From the NCBI RefSeq assembly GCF_007003975.1, contig NZ_VFTC01000020.1, positions 62,001 to 126,000 on the forward strand: a stretch of 64,000 nucleotides of DNA. Reading direction: 5' to 3'. The translations under genes and the position numbers were made by a program. Source of the stretch: Mesorhizobium sp. WSM4306 (GTDB lineage Bacteria; Pseudomonadota; Alphaproteobacteria; Rhizobiales; Rhizobiaceae). Positions 15,948 to 23,906 of the stretch are shown in pieces. Position 1 is the first letter of the stretch; each line of letters opens with the position of its first letter. The notes below the pieces were generated by a model. That model was not told where the DNA came from, searched no databases, and saw only the letters and a list, made by a program, of their open reading frames with translations.

Positions 15948-17024
15948 ATGTCACAGACATCGCATGGCGTCGGCGGGGTCAGCTATGACGCGAAGAAACG
16001 GACATGGCCGGCCGAATTCAACGTCTTCCTGGCGCTCATCATTCTCGTCATCGTCTTCGAACTGATCGGTCGCATCTTCCTCGGCGATAGCTTCCTGTTC
16101 AACACCCGCGACAATGTCGCCGGCATCTTCAACGAGGCCCGCCTGCAGATCATCATCCTGCAAGTGTCGATCGTCGGCATCATCGCCATCGGCGTCACGC
16201 AAGTGATCATCACCGGCGGCATCGACCTGTCCTCAGGCTCGATTGTCGGCGCCACCGCGATGATCGCCATGAGTTTCGCCCAGGTGGCGACGGTCAACGG
16301 CAACCCCAACCCCAAGGCGATGTTCCTGGCGCAAGGCTGGACCGACCTGCCGGTCATCGTGCCGGTGCTGGTTGCGATCGGCTGCGGCATGCTCGCCGGC
16401 CTGATCAACGGCTCGTTGATCGCCTACACGCGCATCCCGCCCTTCATCGCCACCCTCGGCATGATGATCACCGCGCGCGGCATCGCCAAATGGTGGTCCA
16501 AAGGCCAGCCGATCTCGTTTCCCACCGACAGTTTTGCCGCCGTCAGCACCGGCTCGAGGCCGGTTATCATCTTCCTGGCGCTGGCGGTGCTGTTTCAGCT
16601 GATCCTGACCTATACGCGCTACGGCAAGCATTGTTATGCCATCGGCTCCAACGAGGATGCCGCGCGCATGTCCGGCATCAAGATCCCCAATCACAAGATC
16701 CTCGTTTACACGATCGCCGGCATTCTTGCCTCGCTCGCCGCTGTCGTGCTGTGCTCCAAGAACCTGACCGCCCAGTCCGGCATGGGTGTGATGTACGAGC
16801 TCGACGCCATCGCCATGGCGGTCATCGGCGGCGTTTCGCTGTCGGGCGGTCGCGGTTCGATCATCGGAACGGTGATCGGCGCGCTGATCTTCGGCGTCAT
16901 CATTTCCGGCTTCACCTTCCTGCGCCTCGACGCCTACTATCAGGAGATGGTCAAGGGCGTGATCATCGTCGGCGCGGTCGTTCTCGACCAGTGGCGTCAA
17001 CGCATGCGGGCATTGAGGGCTTGA
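15948..17024 (+). CDS. Sugar ABC transporter permease (MocB-linked)
   Basis: 358-residue inner-membrane permease of the RbsC/AraH type with about eight to ten hydrophobic segments, for example IIILQVSIVGIIAIGVTQVIITGGIDLSSGS and IAMAVIGGVSLSGGRGSIIGTVIGALIFG, which are the signature blocks of the family. Start chosen at ATG 15948 (MSQTSHGVGGVSYDAKKRTW). It partners the binding protein upstream and the ATPase whose ATG is three bases downstream. Confidence 0.9.
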   Translation: MSQTSHGVGGVSYDAKKRTWPAEFNVFLALIILVIVFELIGRIFLGDSFLFNTRDNVAGIFNEARLQIIILQVSIVGIIAIGVTQVIITGGIDLSSGSIVGATAMIAMSFAQVATVNGNPNPKAMFLAQGWTDLPVIVPVLVAIGCGMLAGLINGSLIAYTRIPPFIATLGMMITARGIAKWWSKGQPISFPTDSFAAVSTGSRPVIIFLALAVLFQLILTYTRYGKHCYAIGSNEDAARMSGIKIPNHKILVYTIAGILASLAAVVLCSKNLTAQSGMGVMYELDAIAMAVIGGVSLSGGRGSIIGTVIGALIFGVIISGFTFLRLDAYYQEMVKGVIIVGAVVLDQWRQRMRALRA

Positions 17025-17026
17025 CC

Positions 17027-17794
17027 ATGTCAGACATCGTCCTGAAGACCGAAAACCTCACCAAGCGCTATGGCGGCGTGCACGCGCTCGAAGGCGCGAA
17101 TTTCGAGCTGCGCAAGGGCGAGCATGTCGCCATCATGGGCGACAATGGCGCCGGCAAGTCGACCTTCGTGCGCCAGATCACCGCCGTCGAGCAACGCACC
17201 AGCGGCCAGATCTGGTTCGACGGCAAGGAAGTGAATTTCGCCGGGCCGATCGAGGCCCGCACGGCGGGCATCGAGACCGTGTTCCAGAACCTGGCGCTCG
17301 CCGACGATCTCGACGTGCCGTCGAACCTGTTCCTCGGCCGCGAAAAGGTGCTGTTCAATCTCGGACCGTTCTCGATCCTCGACCGCAAATACATGCGCAA
17401 GGCGACGGAAGCCGCCCTTGTCCGCACCGCGGTGAAAATCCCCAATTTGTCCAACACCATCCGCCACATGTCGGGCGGCCAGCGGCAGTGCGTGGCGATC
17501 GCCCGGACCGCAACCTTCGCCTCCAAGCTGATCATCATGGACGAGCCGACGGCAGCGCTTGGCGTGCAGGAGACGGCGCAGGTCGAAAACATCATCCGCA
17601 CACTGAAGGCCAATGGCGAGCCGCTGATCCTGATCAGCCACAACATGCGCCAGGTGTTCGACCTGTGCGACCGCATCGTCGTCTTCCGGCGCGGCCGCAT
17701 CGTCGCCAACCTGCGCAAGGAAAACACCGACGGCAACGACATCGTCTCCTACATCACCGGCGCCAAGATCGGGGAGGCGGAACTCGCGGCCTAA
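17027..17794 (+). CDS. Sugar ABC transporter ATP-binding protein
   Basis: 255-residue single-domain ATPase. Walker A GDNGAGKST, Q-loop VFQNLALADDL, signature MSGGQRQ, Walker B LIIMDEPTAALG and H-loop LISHNM are complete. One-domain ATPases (FrcA type) are typical of fructose/inositol-like systems, whereas ribose-type importers have two domains, as in the second system at 38669. ATG 17027 lies two bases after the permease stop, so translation is coupled. Confidence 0.9.
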   Translation: MSDIVLKTENLTKRYGGVHALEGANFELRKGEHVAIMGDNGAGKSTFVRQITAVEQRTSGQIWFDGKEVNFAGPIEARTAGIETVFQNLALADDLDVPSNLFLGREKVLFNLGPFSILDRKYMRKATEAALVRTAVKIPNLSNTIRHMSGGQRQCVAIARTATFASKLIIMDEPTAALGVQETAQVENIIRTLKANGEPLILISHNMRQVFDLCDRIVVFRRGRIVANLRKENTDGNDIVSYITGAKIGEAELAA

Positions 17795-17836
17795 ACAGGA
17801 CGATCATCCGGTTTCCGGGACGATCTGACGCGCTGA

Positions 17837-17879
17837 GCAATTCCAGGAAAGTGTGAAACGGTTTTCCGTCCGGAATTGC
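17837..17879. repeat. 43-bp palindromic repeat, GCAATTCC...GGAATTGC
   Basis: Outer arms GCAATTCC / GGAATTGC enclose AGGAAAGTGTGAAACGGTTT. The left 30 bases recur at 51725-51759, and the core resembles the 49-bp repeats at 827 and 25161. It lies between the ATPase and idhA genes. Confidence 0.65.
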
Positions 17880-17901
17880 GCCAAAACAAGAAGTACCCTT
17901 G

Positions 17902-17926
17902 CCACCTTCCCCTCAGGGGAAGGTGG
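17902..17926. repeat. Perfect hairpin upstream of idhA
   Basis: CCACCTTCCCC and GGGGAAGGTGG form an 11-bp perfect stem with a 3-base loop, 43 bases before the idhA ATG. It resembles the short hairpins inside the larger dispersed elements of this window. It could act as a partial terminator between transport and dehydrogenase genes. Confidence 0.55.
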
Positions 17927-17968
17927 AGACACAACTCTCTCGAACCCATCCCCCTAGAGGAAATTTCC

Positions 17969-18964
17969 ATGACTGTTCGTTTCGCCCTCCTCGGTGCCGG
18001 CCGCATCGGCAAGGTCCACGCCCGCGCCGTTGGCTCCAACCCGCAGGCCAAACTGGTGGCCGTCGCCGATGCCTTCGAAAAGGCGGCGACCGAGCTGGCA
18101 ACAGCCTATGGCGCCGAAGTGCGCACCATCGACGCGATTGAAAAATCAAAAGACATCGACGCCGTCGTCATCTGCACGCCGACCGACACCCATGCCGATC
18201 TGATCGAGCGCTTCGCCAAGGCCGGCAAGGCGGTCTTCTGCGAGAAGCCGATCGACCTCGACGTCAAGCGCGTGGAAAAATGCCTGGCCGTGGTCGACAA
18301 GGCCAAGGCGACGCTGATGGTCGGCTTCAACAGGCGTTTCGATCCGCATTTCGCCGCCGTGCGCAAGGCGATCGACGACGGCGCCATCGGCACTGTCGAG
18401 ATGGTCACCATCACCTCGCGCGATCCTGGCGCCCCGCCGGTCGACTACATCAAGCGCTCGGGCGGCATTTTTCGCGACATGACCATCCATGACTTCGACA
18501 TGGCCCGCTTCCTGCTCGGCGAAGAGGTGGTGGCGGTCAGCGCCCATGCCTCGGTGCTTGTGGACAAGAAAATCGGCGAGGCCGGCGATTTCGATTCGGT
18601 CAGCGTCATCCTCGAAACCGCGTCCGGCAAACAGGCCGTCATCTCCAACTCGCGCCGCGCCACCTATGGCTATGACCAGCGCATCGAGGTGCATGGCTCC
18701 AAAGGCATGGTCGCGGCCGAAAACCAGCGGCCGGTATCGATCGAGGTCGCCAACGAGAAGGGCTATACCCGCCCGCCGCTGCACGACTTCTTCATGACCC
18801 GCTATCTCGACGCCTACGCCATCGAGATCGCCGCTTTCATCGCCGCCGCAACCTCGGGCAAGAAGGCATCGCCCAGCGGCGCCGACGGCCTCGTGGCACT
18901 GAAACTGGCCGATGCGGCGCTGAAGTCGGCGACGTCAGGCAAGACCGTCCGCCTGGACAAGTAA
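17969..18964 (+). CDS. idhA: myo-Inositol 2-dehydrogenase
   Basis: Oxidises myo-inositol to 2-keto-myo-inositol (scyllo-inosose) with NAD+, the first catabolic step. 331 residues of the Gfo/Idh/MocA family: Rossmann motif LLGAGRIGKVHARAV, the conserved EKP motif (FCEKPIDLD), and the catalytic region GGIFRDMTIHDFDMARFLLGEE with the Asp-His pair. The sequence agrees closely with rhizobial IdhA as I recall it. ATG 17969 follows a TAGAGGAAA ribosome site. Confidence 0.9.
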   Translation: MTVRFALLGAGRIGKVHARAVGSNPQAKLVAVADAFEKAATELATAYGAEVRTIDAIEKSKDIDAVVICTPTDTHADLIERFAKAGKAVFCEKPIDLDVKRVEKCLAVVDKAKATLMVGFNRRFDPHFAAVRKAIDDGAIGTVEMVTITSRDPGAPPVDYIKRSGGIFRDMTIHDFDMARFLLGEEVVAVSAHASVLVDKKIGEAGDFDSVSVILETASGKQAVISNSRRATYGYDQRIEVHGSKGMVAAENQRPVSIEVANEKGYTRPPLHDFFMTRYLDAYAIEIAAFIAAATSGKKASPSGADGLVALKLADAALKSATSGKTVRLDK

Positions 18965-18997
18965 GAACGTTTAGCAAGAACCCACAGGAGCAGAGCG

Positions 18998-19792
18998 ATG
19001 AGCGCATCCGCCGATCGCAATTCGAACACACGCGCCATCGTCACCGGCGGCGCGCAAGGCATCGGTTTTGCCGTCGCTTCGGCGCTGGCAGGTGAAGGCT
19101 GTAAGGCGCTGGCGCTTATCGGCCGCTCACAGGAGAAGGGCGACAAGGCCGTCGCTCACTTCAAGAAAGCCGGCGTCGACGCCATCTTCATCAGCGCCGA
19201 CGTCTCGAAAGTGGCCGACTGCAAGCGTGCGGTGGCGACGGCCATCTCGCATTTCGGCACCATCAACGCGCTGGTCAACGCCGCTGCCACGTCCGCACGG
19301 GGCTCGCTCGTTGAGACGTCCGAAGAGACCTTCGATCAGATATTTGCCACCAATGTGCGCGGCCCCTTCTTCCTGATGCAGGGCGTCGTGGCGCATCTGC
19401 TGGACAAGAAAGCGCCGGGCTCGATCGTCAACGTCCTGTCGATGTCGGCGCATTGCGGCCAGTCTTTCCTGGCCCCCTATTCGTCGAGCAAGGGTGCGCT
19501 GGCGACGCTGACCAAGAACGTCGCCAACGCCTACCGCTTCAACCGCATCCGCTGCAACGCCGTGCTGCCCGGCTGGATGGACACCGAAGGCGAGGACATC
19601 GTGCAGAAGAAATGGCACGGCGCATCCGATGACTGGCTGGTAAAGGCCGAGGCCGGCCAGCCGATGGGCCAGCTGGTGAAGCCGGATCAGCTGGCGCGCC
19701 TGATCAGCTATATGGTGAGCCCGCAATCCGGCGTCATGACCGGATCGTTGGTCGACTACGACCAGAACGTTGCGGGGACCTCGCCGGAGTAG
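18998..19792 (+). CDS. SDR-family oxidoreductase in the inositol/rhizopine operon
   Basis: 264-residue classical short-chain dehydrogenase. Cofactor motif TGGAQGIGFAVA, NAAATSARG (NNAG-like), catalytic Ser in VNVLSMSA and Tyr-x-x-x-Lys as YSSSK. It lies 33 bases after idhA with a GGAG ribosome site and is the last gene of the transporter-idhA run. It probably oxidises a related cyclitol, such as a stereoisomer of inositol or a deaminated inosamine; this is inferred from position. Confidence 0.8.
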   Translation: MSASADRNSNTRAIVTGGAQGIGFAVASALAGEGCKALALIGRSQEKGDKAVAHFKKAGVDAIFISADVSKVADCKRAVATAISHFGTINALVNAAATSARGSLVETSEETFDQIFATNVRGPFFLMQGVVAHLLDKKAPGSIVNVLSMSAHCGQSFLAPYSSSKGALATLTKNVANAYRFNRIRCNAVLPGWMDTEGEDIVQKKWHGASDDWLVKAEAGQPMGQLVKPDQLARLISYMVSPQSGVMTGSLVDYDQNVAGTSPE

Positions 19793-19829
19793 TTTCAACC
19801 CCTGTTGCGACAGCATCGCCATCCCTATA

Positions 19830-19854
19830 TAGTCACAATAGTCAGACTGGTCAC
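19830..19854. promoter_or_regulatory. Triple TxGTCAx repeat upstream of the toxin-antitoxin pair
   Basis: TAGTCAC, TAGTCAG and TGGTCAC occur 8 to 10 bases apart, ending 10 bases before the antitoxin ATG. Autoregulated antitoxin operons usually carry such repeated sites. Confidence 0.4.
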
Positions 19855-19864
19855 GAGGGATGCG

Positions 19865-20128
19865 ATGCTAACGTCGCCAAAAGACGCCAACTGGACGGTC
19901 GCCGGGGCAAAAGCCCGGCTCTCCGAGGTTATCGAGCGCGCGCAGTCTTCGCCACAGACGATCACCAGGAACGGCAAACCAAGCGTGGTTGTCGTCTCGG
20001 CCGATGAATGGCAGCGCAAGACCGCACGCAAGGGTACGCTTGCGGAGTTCCTGCTGGAGTCACCGCTGCGTGGCGCAGATCTCGACCTTGAACGTCACCG
20101 CGACGAGCCGCGTGATTTGCCACTGTGA
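19865..20128 (+). CDS. Type II antitoxin, Phd/YefM family
   Basis: 87-residue antitoxin: WTVAGAKARLSEVIERAQSSPQTITRNGKPSVVVVSADEW is the DNA-binding Phd/YefM N-terminal domain, and the C-terminal part (LLESPLRGADLDLERHRDEPRDLPL) is the toxin-binding tail. Start chosen at ATG 19865. Its stop overlaps the GTG of the toxin gene, so the pair is translationally coupled. Likely represses its own promoter through the repeats just upstream. Confidence 0.85.
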   Translation: MLTSPKDANWTVAGAKARLSEVIERAQSSPQTITRNGKPSVVVVSADEWQRKTARKGTLAEFLLESPLRGADLDLERHRDEPRDLPL

Positions 20129-20547
20129 AGTTGCTGCTCGATACGAATGTCCTCTCCGAAGTGACGAGGCCGTCTCCGGATGCACGTGTTCTGAACTGGC
20201 TGGACGGGCTCGATGAGGACCGCTCCTTCATCAGCGTCGTATCGATCGCGGAAATCCGGCGTGGCGTCGCCCTCATGGATGAGGGCCGCAAACGCGAGGC
20301 GTTGGCTGAGTGGCTCGCTCAAGACCTGCCGCAGCGCTTCGAGCAGAGGGTTTTGCCGGTGGACGAACCCGTAGCCTTGGCCTGGGGCGACCTGATGGGC
20401 ATTGCGAAGCGCCGCGGTCGCGGCCTGTCGTCGATGGATGGCCTGATCGCAGCCACTGCGATTGCACGAGAGCTAACCTTGGCAACACGCAATACGAAGG
20501 ATTTCGAGGGCTTTGGACTTGAACTCTTCGATCCCTGGACTGCATGA
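20125..20547 (+). CDS. Type II toxin, VapC-like PIN-domain RNase
   Basis: 140-residue PIN domain. Acidic metal ligands are visible as LLLDTNVLSEVTRP at the N-terminus, SVVSIAEIRRGVALM in the middle, and SSMDGLIAATAIARELTLATRNTKDFEGFGLELFDPW at the C-terminus. The start is GTG 20125 within the GTGA overlap with the antitoxin. Expected to cleave RNA when freed from the antitoxin. Confidence 0.85.
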   Translation: MKLLLDTNVLSEVTRPSPDARVLNWLDGLDEDRSFISVVSIAEIRRGVALMDEGRKREALAEWLAQDLPQRFEQRVLPVDEPVALAWGDLMGIAKRRGRGLSSMDGLIAATAIARELTLATRNTKDFEGFGLELFDPWTA

Positions 20548-20610
20548 TCCGGGCGCTTGATGCGGGCCTCAAAAGCAGCCCATGTCTCCTTGTCTCAGAA
20601 GGTCGTCTCG

Positions 20611-20853
20611 ATGCATCCATACTGGATCACGATAAGCGGTCATCTCGGTGTCGGCGTCACCGCGCGGTCGGAAGCCGATGCCCTCCAGCTCTTCCAACTT
20701 GCCTTTGGGTCCGCCGAGAAAATCATCAAGATCGAGATCATCAAGGACATGAACGATCTCGACCAAAATCACGTCCTACCCAATATGGGTGGGGCCAACT
20801 TCCTCCGGCGAGGCATCTGGTTCCCGCAGGGCCAGGAGCACATCGCAGACTGA
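20611..20853 (+). CDS. Hypothetical small protein
   Basis: 80 residues from ATG 20611 (MHPYWITISGHLGVGVTARSEADALQLFQLAFG). An AGAAGG ribosome site lies just upstream. I recognise no domain. It is not hydrophobic. It sits between the toxin gene and the aro leader and may have arrived with the toxin-antitoxin pair. An upstream in-frame ATG at 20557 would add 18 residues. Confidence 0.45.
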   Translation: MHPYWITISGHLGVGVTARSEADALQLFQLAFGSAEKIIKIEIIKDMNDLDQNHVLPNMGGANFLRRGIWFPQGQEHIAD

Positions 20854-20878
20854 GACAATGCGTAGCCGCATCAGGTAC

Positions 20879-20907
20879 GTGACAAGCGTTGTCGCATCGA
20901 CTATATG
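20879..20907 (+). promoter_or_regulatory. Candidate promoter of the aro leader
   Basis: GTGACA (20879-20884) and TATATG (20902-20907) are spaced 17 bases apart. Transcription would start close to 20914, the A of the leader-peptide ATG, giving a leaderless leader ORF. From memory, the rhizobial trpL leader is also leaderless. Confidence 0.45.
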
Positions 20908-20913
20908 AACCTC

Positions 20914-20985
20914 ATGATCAACCTGACCGCCACGTATTGGTACTTTAGGAGCTCGCTGGCGGCGGGAGGATTGCGCTCGATCTGA
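20914..20985 (+). CDS. Aromatic leader peptide of DAHP synthase
   Basis: A 23-codon reading frame, ATG 20914 to TGA 20985, with the codons TAT TGG TAC TTT (Tyr-Trp-Tyr-Phe) at 20935-20946. A second in-frame ATG at 20905 would add three residues. There is no good ribosome site before either ATG, consistent with a leaderless message. Its role is read from the surrounding RNA pairing (see the attenuator entry), in which ribosome position on these codons would decide termination. Confidence 0.7.
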   Translation: MINLTATYWYFRSSLAAGGLRSI

Positions 20986-21034
20986 AGATTGCAGCAACAA
21001 CATCCGAACAGCCGCCAGATCTGGCGGCTTTTTT
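20927..21034 (+). promoter_or_regulatory. Ribosome-mediated transcription attenuator of aroG
   Basis: Four segments can pair alternately: 1 = CCGCCA (20927-20932), 2 = CTGGCGGC (20956-20963), 3 = GCCGCCAG (21011-21018), 4 = CTGGCGGC (21021-21028) followed by T6 (21029-21034). Segment 3:4 is a perfect terminator. Segment 2:3 is a perfect 8-bp antiterminator and 1:2 a 6-bp protector. The Tyr/Trp/Tyr/Phe codons directly follow segment 1, so a ribosome stalled there would mask segment 1 and free segment 2 to pair with 3. This is the classical attenuation geometry; the effect is predicted, not shown. Confidence 0.75.
21010..21034 (+). terminator. Rho-independent terminator (attenuator) before aroG
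   Basis: AGCCGCCAGA / TCTGGCGGCT is a perfect palindrome followed by six T residues. It lies 41 bases upstream of the aroG start codon, inside the leader, so it acts on aroG rather than on the preceding gene. Confidence 0.85.
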
Positions 21035-21074
21035 GTTTCAGCCGGCAGGTCTCCCAAAACAGGAGCAGAATGCC

Positions 21075-22166
21075 GTGTTGACCACCACAGACGACCTTCG
21101 GGTCACCGAAATCAGAGCCTTGAGCACACCGGACGAGGTGATGCGCGAGATACCGCGCACGCTGACGGCGACGCGCACCGTTGCCACATCCCGAAACGCC
21201 ATCCATTCCATTCTAACCGGGGCAGACGATCGACTGCTTGTCATCGTCGGCCCTTGTTCCATCCACGATCCGGTCGCGGCCGTTGACTATGCCAGCCGTC
21301 TGGCGGCGCTGCGCGAGACCCTGTCCGACCGGCTCGAGATCGTCATGCGCGTCTATTTCGAAAAGCCGCGCACCACGGTCGGCTGGAAGGGCCTGATCAA
21401 CGATCCTGATCTCGACGGCTCCTTCAACATCGAGAAGGGGCTGCGGATGGCGCGCAACGTGTTGTCGGCCGTCAACAATCTCGGCCTGCCGGCGGCGACC
21501 GAATTCCTCGACATGACGATCCCGCAATACATAGCCGACCTCGTCGCCTGGGGCGCCATCGGCGCGCGCACCACGGAAAGCCAGATCCACAGGGAATTGG
21601 CCTCGGGCTTGTCCTGCCCGGTCGGCTTCAAGAACGGCACCGACGGCAATCTCAGGATCGCCGCCGAGGCGGTGAAATCGGCTGCCCAGCCGCATCATTT
21701 CATGGCGGTGACCAAGGGCGGGCGCAGCGCCATTGCTGCAACGACCGGCAATGAGGACTGCCATGTCATCCTGCGCGGCGGCGTTCAGCCGAATTATGAC
21801 GCGGCGAGCGTCGAGGCGGCCTCGACCGAACTCGCCCGCATCGGTGTCGCGCCGCGGCTGATGATCGATGTCAGCCACGCCAACTCGGCCAAGAAGCCGG
21901 AGAACCAGCCAAAGGTGGCGGCTGATGTCGCCGGCCAGGTCGCGGCGGGCGACGAGCGCATCATCGGCGTCATGATCGAGAGCAATCTCATCGCCGGCCG
22001 GCAGGACGTGGTGCCGGGCAAGCCGCTCACCTATGGCCAGAGCATCACCGATGGCTGCATCGACTGGGCAACCACCGAGACCGTGCTGCACGGCCTCGCC
22101 GGCGCCGTCGAATGGCGCCGCTCGGCCAGGCGCGCCATGCTGGACAGCCGGCAGGGCGCGGCTTGA
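21075..22166 (+). CDS. aroG: 3-deoxy-7-phosphoheptulonate (DAHP) synthase, AroG type
   Basis: Condenses phosphoenolpyruvate and erythrose 4-phosphate, the entry step of aromatic amino acid synthesis. About 363 residues of the class I alpha (AroFGH) family: VGPCSIHDPVAAVDYA, YFEKPRTTVGWKGLINDPDLDGSF, GARTTESQIHRELASGLSCPVGFKNGTDG, and IDVSHANSAKKPENQ metal/substrate blocks. Start chosen at GTG 21075 with AGGAG at 21061-21065; an earlier in-frame TTG lies inside the terminator. The leader with Tyr, Trp and Phe codons predicts control by aromatic amino acid supply, in addition to feedback inhibition typical of the family. Confidence 0.92.
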   Translation: MLTTTDDLRVTEIRALSTPDEVMREIPRTLTATRTVATSRNAIHSILTGADDRLLVIVGPCSIHDPVAAVDYASRLAALRETLSDRLEIVMRVYFEKPRTTVGWKGLINDPDLDGSFNIEKGLRMARNVLSAVNNLGLPAATEFLDMTIPQYIADLVAWGAIGARTTESQIHRELASGLSCPVGFKNGTDGNLRIAAEAVKSAAQPHHFMAVTKGGRSAIAATTGNEDCHVILRGGVQPNYDAASVEAASTELARIGVAPRLMIDVSHANSAKKPENQPKVAADVAGQVAAGDERIIGVMIESNLIAGRQDVVPGKPLTYGQSITDGCIDWATTETVLHGLAGAVEWRRSARRAMLDSRQGAA

Positions 22167-22210
22167 TCGCCCACCTGCCCCAGCAGGGTAGGACAATCGC
22201 ATCTGGCATC

Positions 22211-22377
22211 GCCAGCCCCCCACTCCGTCTCGGCTTCGCCGAGCCACCTCTACCCCCACGTTCGTGGGGGAGAGGAAGGCCAATCGCCGAGGCCGCAGCG
22301 TTGAAAGGCTTGGGCTTTCCTCTCCCCCATGAACATGGGGGAGAGGTGGCCGCGAAGCGGACGGAGTGGGGGCTGGC
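22211..22377. repeat. Long dispersed hairpin element (GCCAGCCCCC...GGGGGCTGGC)
   Basis: Ends GCCAGCCCCC-CACTCCGT and ACGGAGTGGGGGCTGGC are inverted, with inner pairs around CTCTCCCCCA / TGGGGGAGAG. A homologous element lies at 62284-62436. It fills the 263-bp gap between the convergent aroG and lysE-type genes and could end transcription from both sides. Confidence 0.8.
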
Positions 22378-22429
22378 GCCCCAATATGCGATTGCCCAGC
22401 CCATTTGGATAAGGCCGCAGATGATCCAT

Positions 22430-23065
22430 CTACCCCGCCTTCAAGCCCTCCCAGGCGGTGAACGTCGAGACCGCGAACAGCAGCAGCCCGGCCGCTCGGC
22501 CGGCGAGAGCGGTCGTCCGTGGGTTGTCGACCAGAAGCGTGCGGCTGCGGCCGGCAGTGATAGCGAGCCCGCCATAAATCGCGGCCTGCGTCAGAACCGT
22601 CAGCAGGCCCATGACAGTCGCCTGCATCCAGATCGGGCCATAATCCGGCTTCAGGAACTGCGGATAGACGGCGAGGATGAACAGATAGGCCTTCGGGTTG
22701 ATCAGGCAGGTCATAAGACCTTGGCGAAACGCCTTCCAGGCCGAACGGCTGCCGGCCGGCCCGTCATGGCCGACGGTGATGGAACTGCGCATCAGCGTGA
22801 TGCCGATAAAGGCCATGTAGGCGGCGCCGGCAAGCAGCAACGGCTTGAACAGGATCGGCACGAAATGCATCAGCAGGCCGACGCCGACCGCGCCGTTCAG
22901 CGTATGCACCATGCCGCCGACCATGATGCCGCCGGTCGCTGCGAGCCCCCTGTCGCGCCCGCCGGTCAGCGCATTGGCAAGCACGAACAGCATATCCATG
23001 CCGGGCACGATGATGATGCCGAACAGCAGGATAAAGAAAAGCCAGAGATTCTCTGCATAACTCAT
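22430..23065 (-). CDS. LysE/RhtB-family amino acid exporter
   Basis: 211-residue inner-membrane protein with about six hydrophobic segments. The N-terminal signature IIIVPGMDMLFVLANALTGGRDRGLAATGGIMVGGMVH and the LINPKAYLFILAVYPQFL block identify the LysE/RhtB family of amino acid or homoserine-lactone exporters. Start chosen at ATG 23065 (MSYAENLWLFF). It is divergent from the WYL-domain regulator at 23193, which may control it. The exported compound is unknown. Confidence 0.85.
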   Translation of the reverse strand: MSYAENLWLFFILLFGIIIVPGMDMLFVLANALTGGRDRGLAATGGIMVGGMVHTLNGAVGVGLLMHFVPILFKPLLLAGAAYMAFIGITLMRSSITVGHDGPAGSRSAWKAFRQGLMTCLINPKAYLFILAVYPQFLKPDYGPIWMQATVMGLLTVLTQAAIYGGLAITAGRSRTLLVDNPRTTALAGRAAGLLLFAVSTFTAWEGLKAG

Positions 23066-23192
23066 GTCAGTTGCCTGTCGCTTCCTGCCAGTGTGCCGTT
23101 TGGGAATTTGTTGATTTTCAACCCGATAGGCAGTCCAATAGGTCATCCCAACTGACGGGGGTGTGTCAGTAGCGTTTTGATCGGGAGAGGAA

Positions 23193-23894
23193 ATGCGCAA
23201 GGCGTCACGCCTGTTCGAGATCATTCAGATCCTGCGGCTGGCGAGGCAGCCGGTGACGGCGGCCATGATTGCCGAGCAACTGGAAGTGACGGTGCGCTCG
23301 ATCTATCGCGACATTGCCGCACTGCAGGCGATGCGCGTGCCGATCGAAGGCGGGCGCGGCATCGGCTATATATTACGCCCCGGCTTCGACCTGCCGCCGC
23401 TGATGTTTTCGATCGAAGAGATGGAGGCGATCGTCCTGTCGCTGGCGCTGCTGGAGCGCACCGGAGACAGCGAACTCAAGCAGGCCGCCAAGCGCGTCAG
23501 CGCCAAGATCGCCGGCGCGGTGCCGCCGCCCTTGCGCCAGGCGTTCGACGCCAACGCTCTGCATGTCTGGGGTTTTGCCGCGCCGGCAATCGGCACCATC
23601 GATCTGGCGCTGGTGCGGCGCGCCATCCGCGACGAGGAGAAGCTCGACCTCTCCTATCGCGACGAAATGGGCCGCGCCTCCGAGCGGCTGATCCGCCCGA
23701 TCGCGTTGATCTACTATGCCGAGACCGCCAACATCGTGGCCTGGTGCGAACTGCGCCAGGCGATTCGCAATTTCCGCAGCGACCGCATCGAGGATTGCCG
23801 GCCGACCGGCCTGCGCTTCAAGGGCGAAGGCGATCGCTTGCGGCAGGTCTGGGTTGATGGCTGGGAGACGAACGCTGTGGTGGCGACCGGCTGA
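23193..23894 (+). CDS. YafY-type transcriptional regulator (HTH + WYL)
   Basis: 233 residues. An N-terminal DeoR/HTH_11 helix-turn-helix (MRKASRLFEIIQILRLARQPVTAAMIAEQLEVTVRSIYRDIAALQ) is followed by a WYL ligand-binding domain (LDLSYRDEMGRASERLIRPIALIYYAETANIVAWCELR). It starts 127 bases from the divergent LysE-type exporter, a common regulator-exporter arrangement. The ligand is unknown. Confidence 0.85.
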   Translation: MRKASRLFEIIQILRLARQPVTAAMIAEQLEVTVRSIYRDIAALQAMRVPIEGGRGIGYILRPGFDLPPLMFSIEEMEAIVLSLALLERTGDSELKQAAKRVSAKIAGAVPPPLRQAFDANALHVWGFAAPAIGTIDLALVRRAIRDEEKLDLSYRDEMGRASERLIRPIALIYYAETANIVAWCELRQAIRNFRSDRIEDCRPTGLRFKGEGDRLRQVWVDGWETNAVVATG

Positions 23895-23906
23895 AGCGAG
23901 CGGATA

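Noticed and set aside
21213..22283. 356-residue minus-strand open frame opposite aroG
   Set aside because: Shadow of aroG; no family resemblance.
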